Origin: Anaerocolumna chitinilytica
GTDB taxonomy: Bacteria > Bacillota > Clostridia > Lachnospirales > Lachnospiraceae
Assembly (NCBI RefSeq): GCF_014218355.1
Contig: NZ_AP023368.1
Coordinates: forward strand, 2,980,001-3,044,000
DNA length: 64,000 bases
Reading direction: 5' to 3'
The position numbers and the translations under genes are program-made. Below, one piece after another: positions 62,050 to 64,000 of this stretch. The notes below the pieces were generated by a model, which did not search any database, was not told the origin of the DNA, and worked only from the letters and a program-made list of their open reading frames with translations. The first letter of the stretch is position 1. Each line of letters starts with the position of its first letter.

Positions 62050-62988
62050 TTATTGTAATTCTCCAGGTAGACTCATCATGAATGGAGTCAGTATCGTATC
62101 ACACCATCGATCGAGTGCTTGCACAAATTTCTCATCTTCAAATCTTTTGTTATGATGTGAAGCTGTATAGCTTATAGGATAAAGTGCGGTAAACACACTA
62201 ATAAAAAATTGGTTTATCGTATGCTTTGTTACAGATTGATATCCCGCAAAGAGAGATGATGTTAATTTTTCATCGTGTAATGTCCAGCTCATATCTGATA
62301 AATCCATTTCTGCAAGTGCATACCCCGATAATGAAAAATCTATCGGACTGATCTCACCATTTGAATATATTAGATTAGACTTGCTTAGATCAGCATGTAC
62401 AAATATAAATTGCTGCTTTTCTACTATGAACACTTTCCTAATGTATGATAAAGCATCCAACATCGTTCTGTGATTCCATTCCGTTATATGTCTCAATTCG
62501 TAGGCTTTCCTAATGTCGTCATAAACCTTATCTACAAACACCTCATCGTAGTAATATCTATCCGGACAGGAAACTATAGACATGGCATTATGTAATTTCC
62601 CTATCGTCTGACCAATTTTATAAGCGAGTTCATCCGTAATAACAGTTTTTTGTAGATCCTCTCCTTCGAGCCAGGAAAGCAATGTTACCGGAACTCTGTC
62701 TTCAAGATAAGTGATATAGTCGTCGTACTTATTCTTAATCGGAAATTGTGTATTTATAGTTCCGACATTTCGTAAAAGATTAAGTAGTTCTATCTCACTA
62801 TCTATAAGTTTATGTCGCTGAATGTTTCTACAACCCGCAGAAAGATCTAAACCATTGACTGTTTTATGGATTCTAAGAAGATACCTCTTATTATCATCCT
62901 TTACTAAATATGTCATATTTTCATTATGACGTATTAATATTGCTTCAGGATGTTTAAAATTATAATTCTTCATTGCTTCATCCAACAT
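62050..62988 (-). CDS. Aminoglycoside-phosphotransferase-family kinase (paralogue)
   Basis: The 312-residue protein is similar to the one at 52823. The shared IRHNENMTY and LLRIHK segments mark the N-lobe; HADLSKSNLIYSNGEISPID is the catalytic and metal-binding loop. ATG 62988 follows aaggaggatt. Repeat copy 8 lies 42 bp upstream of the start. Substrate unknown; two paralogues in one array suggest duplication or repeated acquisition. Confidence 0.85.
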   Translation of the reverse strand: MLDEAMKNYNFKHPEAILIRHNENMTYLVKDDNKRYLLRIHKTVNGLDLSAGCRNIQRHKLIDSEIELLNLLRNVGTINTQFPIKNKYDDYITYLEDRVPVTLLSWLEGEDLQKTVITDELAYKIGQTIGKLHNAMSIVSCPDRYYYDEVFVDKVYDDIRKAYELRHITEWNHRTMLDALSYIRKVFIVEKQQFIFVHADLSKSNLIYSNGEISPIDFSLSGYALAEMDLSDMSWTLHDEKLTSSLFAGYQSVTKHTINQFFISVFTALYPISYTASHHNKRFEDEKFVQALDRWCDTILTPFMMSLPGELQ

Positions 62989-63029
62989 GTGTTAATCCTC
63001 CTTACTTTTCTATAGCAAAGTAGAATTTT

Positions 63030-63050
63030 ACAAACATAATGAGAAGTTCA
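63030..63050 (+). repeat. Array repeat copy 8
   Basis: ACAAACATAATGAGAAGTTC plus A, with three differences from the consensus, lies 17 bp downstream of the cyclase-like gene's stop (63068). Confidence 0.68.
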
Positions 63051-63067
63051 CTATCTAATCAGTTTGC

Positions 63068-63955
63068 TTATTTTAAACACTCAGAATTTGTTCGATACTT
63101 TTCTGAGAGTAGAACATATAGCGTTACCCATTTATTGGGTTGACCAACCATACCTACATTAAAATAAGGTTCAGCGAAAGATTCGCTAAGAATATATTTA
63201 CTCTCGATGTCTTTTTTGCTGTCTAATAATTCCCATGTTTTCTCGCAATTAGGATGATTCGCCGCGCCAAGAACTGAAAGCCCATACATAATCATCTGTA
63301 AGCCTATGTGTACATGATCAATCGGATAAAACGTCCCCGCCATATCTTCGATAATTACCTTTCCGGGATCGTCAGAATGGAACGCAACGTAGTGGTTTAT
63401 ATAGAATTTTATTAATAGCTCAAATTGCGGCAGAATAATGCCTGCCTTTTTCAGCTCCGCCGCTAGTAAAAGATATGTAGTAGTTTGTCTATAGCAACCC
63501 ATATCAAGCAATTTAGAGTCGTTTGTTTTTTTGGTTTTGTCCAGGCATCGAACTGTGCCATCTTGACGTATAGTAGAAAAAGCCAAAAGTATTTGTTCTT
63601 GCACCCAAGGATGCTCGTAATATCCAAGGGATACCAAATTTCTCAAAAATAATATTTTCGCACATTTCATACTCAAATTCATATTTTTGATGATACGTTC
63701 CATATATTCATCAATAGGTATATCAACGTGTGTTAAACCAAATTCTGCGAGTGCCAAGAAAGCGTTGATATCCTCCCACTTTTTATTATATTTAAATTTA
63801 TCCATGACTAAATTAAGGCTTTTTGAGCTTAATAAATTTTCATAAGCCTTTTTCACTTCAAGATCATCTTTTGACATACCTAGAAGCTCTGTCATTGTAC
63901 GGTATTTTACTTCTGGTGTATCATCTTTAAGAAGCCAATTGATTATATTATTCAT
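63068..63955 (-). CDS. Cyclase/prenyltransferase-barrel-like hypothetical protein
   Basis: The 295-residue all-helical protein has INWLLKDDTPEVKYRTMTEL at the start and repeated helices resembling the alpha/alpha barrel of squalene-cyclase/prenyltransferase-like proteins. Other segments include SLGYYEHPWVQEQILLAFST and DHVHIGLQMIMYGLSVLG. It is a shorter relative of the frameshifted gene at 41654-42764 by its N-terminal pattern. ATG 63955 follows aaaggaaaa. The function is unknown. Confidence 0.65.
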   Translation of the reverse strand: MNNIINWLLKDDTPEVKYRTMTELLGMSKDDLEVKKAYENLLSSKSLNLVMDKFKYNKKWEDINAFLALAEFGLTHVDIPIDEYMERIIKNMNLSMKCAKILFLRNLVSLGYYEHPWVQEQILLAFSTIRQDGTVRCLDKTKKTNDSKLLDMGCYRQTTTYLLLAAELKKAGIILPQFELLIKFYINHYVAFHSDDPGKVIIEDMAGTFYPIDHVHIGLQMIMYGLSVLGAANHPNCEKTWELLDSKKDIESKYILSESFAEPYFNVGMVGQPNKWVTLYVLLSEKYRTNSECLK

Positions 63956-64000
63956 TGATTTTTCCTTTATAAGCTATTGCGTCTATTTGTTTTTGAAGTC
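63949..64000 (-). CDS. Possible 3' end of an upstream gene (cut by window edge)
   Basis: On the leftward strand the frame LQKQIDAIAYKGKINE ends at a TAA that overlaps the ATGAAT start of the previous entry. Such overlap suggests translational coupling, but only 16 codons are visible, so this is weak. Confidence 0.25.

Overview
This 64-kb window is AT-rich, strong-Shine-Dalgarno DNA typical of a low-GC Gram-positive anaerobe. The protein families (two Rrf2 repressors, an EFR1 flavodoxin/ferredoxin, Big_2 and InlB-repeat surface proteins, a multi-PAS GGDEF/EAL protein, a GH87-type glucanase, frequent TTG starts) point to the class Clostridia, most likely a Lachnospiraceae relative. That assignment is inference from family content; no 16S or ribosomal marker lies in the window.

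1-38.8 kb reads as ordinary chromosome: an ABC exporter cut by the left edge, holA (DNA polymerase III delta), tRNA-Ser(CGA), then many short transcription units separated by clear hairpin terminators. These include an Rrf2 repressor/NAD(P)-oxidoreductase/FMN-reductase unit, an M29-like metallopeptidase with an ArsR-DUF2087 regulator, a CDP-alcohol phosphatidyltransferase without a standard start codon, a YitT membrane protein behind a possible attenuator, a GMC oxidoreductase with a putative small subunit, stress and housekeeping enzymes (nitroreductase, YjjG-like phosphatase, Tag glycosylase), secreted proteins, a MATE pump, a three-gene LRR/VWA/MoxR-ATPase operon, a c-di-GMP protein with three PAS-like domains plus GGDEF and EAL, a metallophosphoesterase lipoprotein, and a complete cadmium/zinc efflux operon (ArsR/CadC-like repressor, free HMA domain, P1B ATPase).

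38.9-64 kb is an accessory region. Almost all genes point leftward and are short single-gene units: VOC protein, methyltransferases, GNATs, P-loop kinases, two paralogous aminoglycoside-phosphotransferase-like kinases, an aminoglycoside-nucleotidyltransferase-like protein, and cyclase-like proteins. Eight of the gaps between them carry a dispersed repeat with consensus ATAAATATAATGGGAAGTTC plus A, in one orientation and 17-170 bp downstream of a gene's stop. One repeat plus the 3' end of a kinase gene is duplicated 2.2 kb away. A tyrosine-recombinase fragment and a 12-bp inverted repeat sit inside the region. The layout resembles a gene-cassette array without a visible intact integrase. Many other genes here are remnants (GNAT, pentapeptide, RHS, PtsI, aldo/keto reductase, a doubly frameshifted cyclase-like gene). 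A rightward 1,258-residue GH87-like alpha-1,3-glucanase interrupts the array, as do an EFR1/Rrf2 pair and two SDR genes, one of them facing a MerR regulator.

At 58.87-60.51 kb an intact IS110-family element has cut a nucleoside phosphorylase gene. Removing the element restores a 262-codon frame exactly, so the insertion looks recent. Its roughly 285-bp non-coding left end is where a bridge RNA would be expected in the IS110 group.
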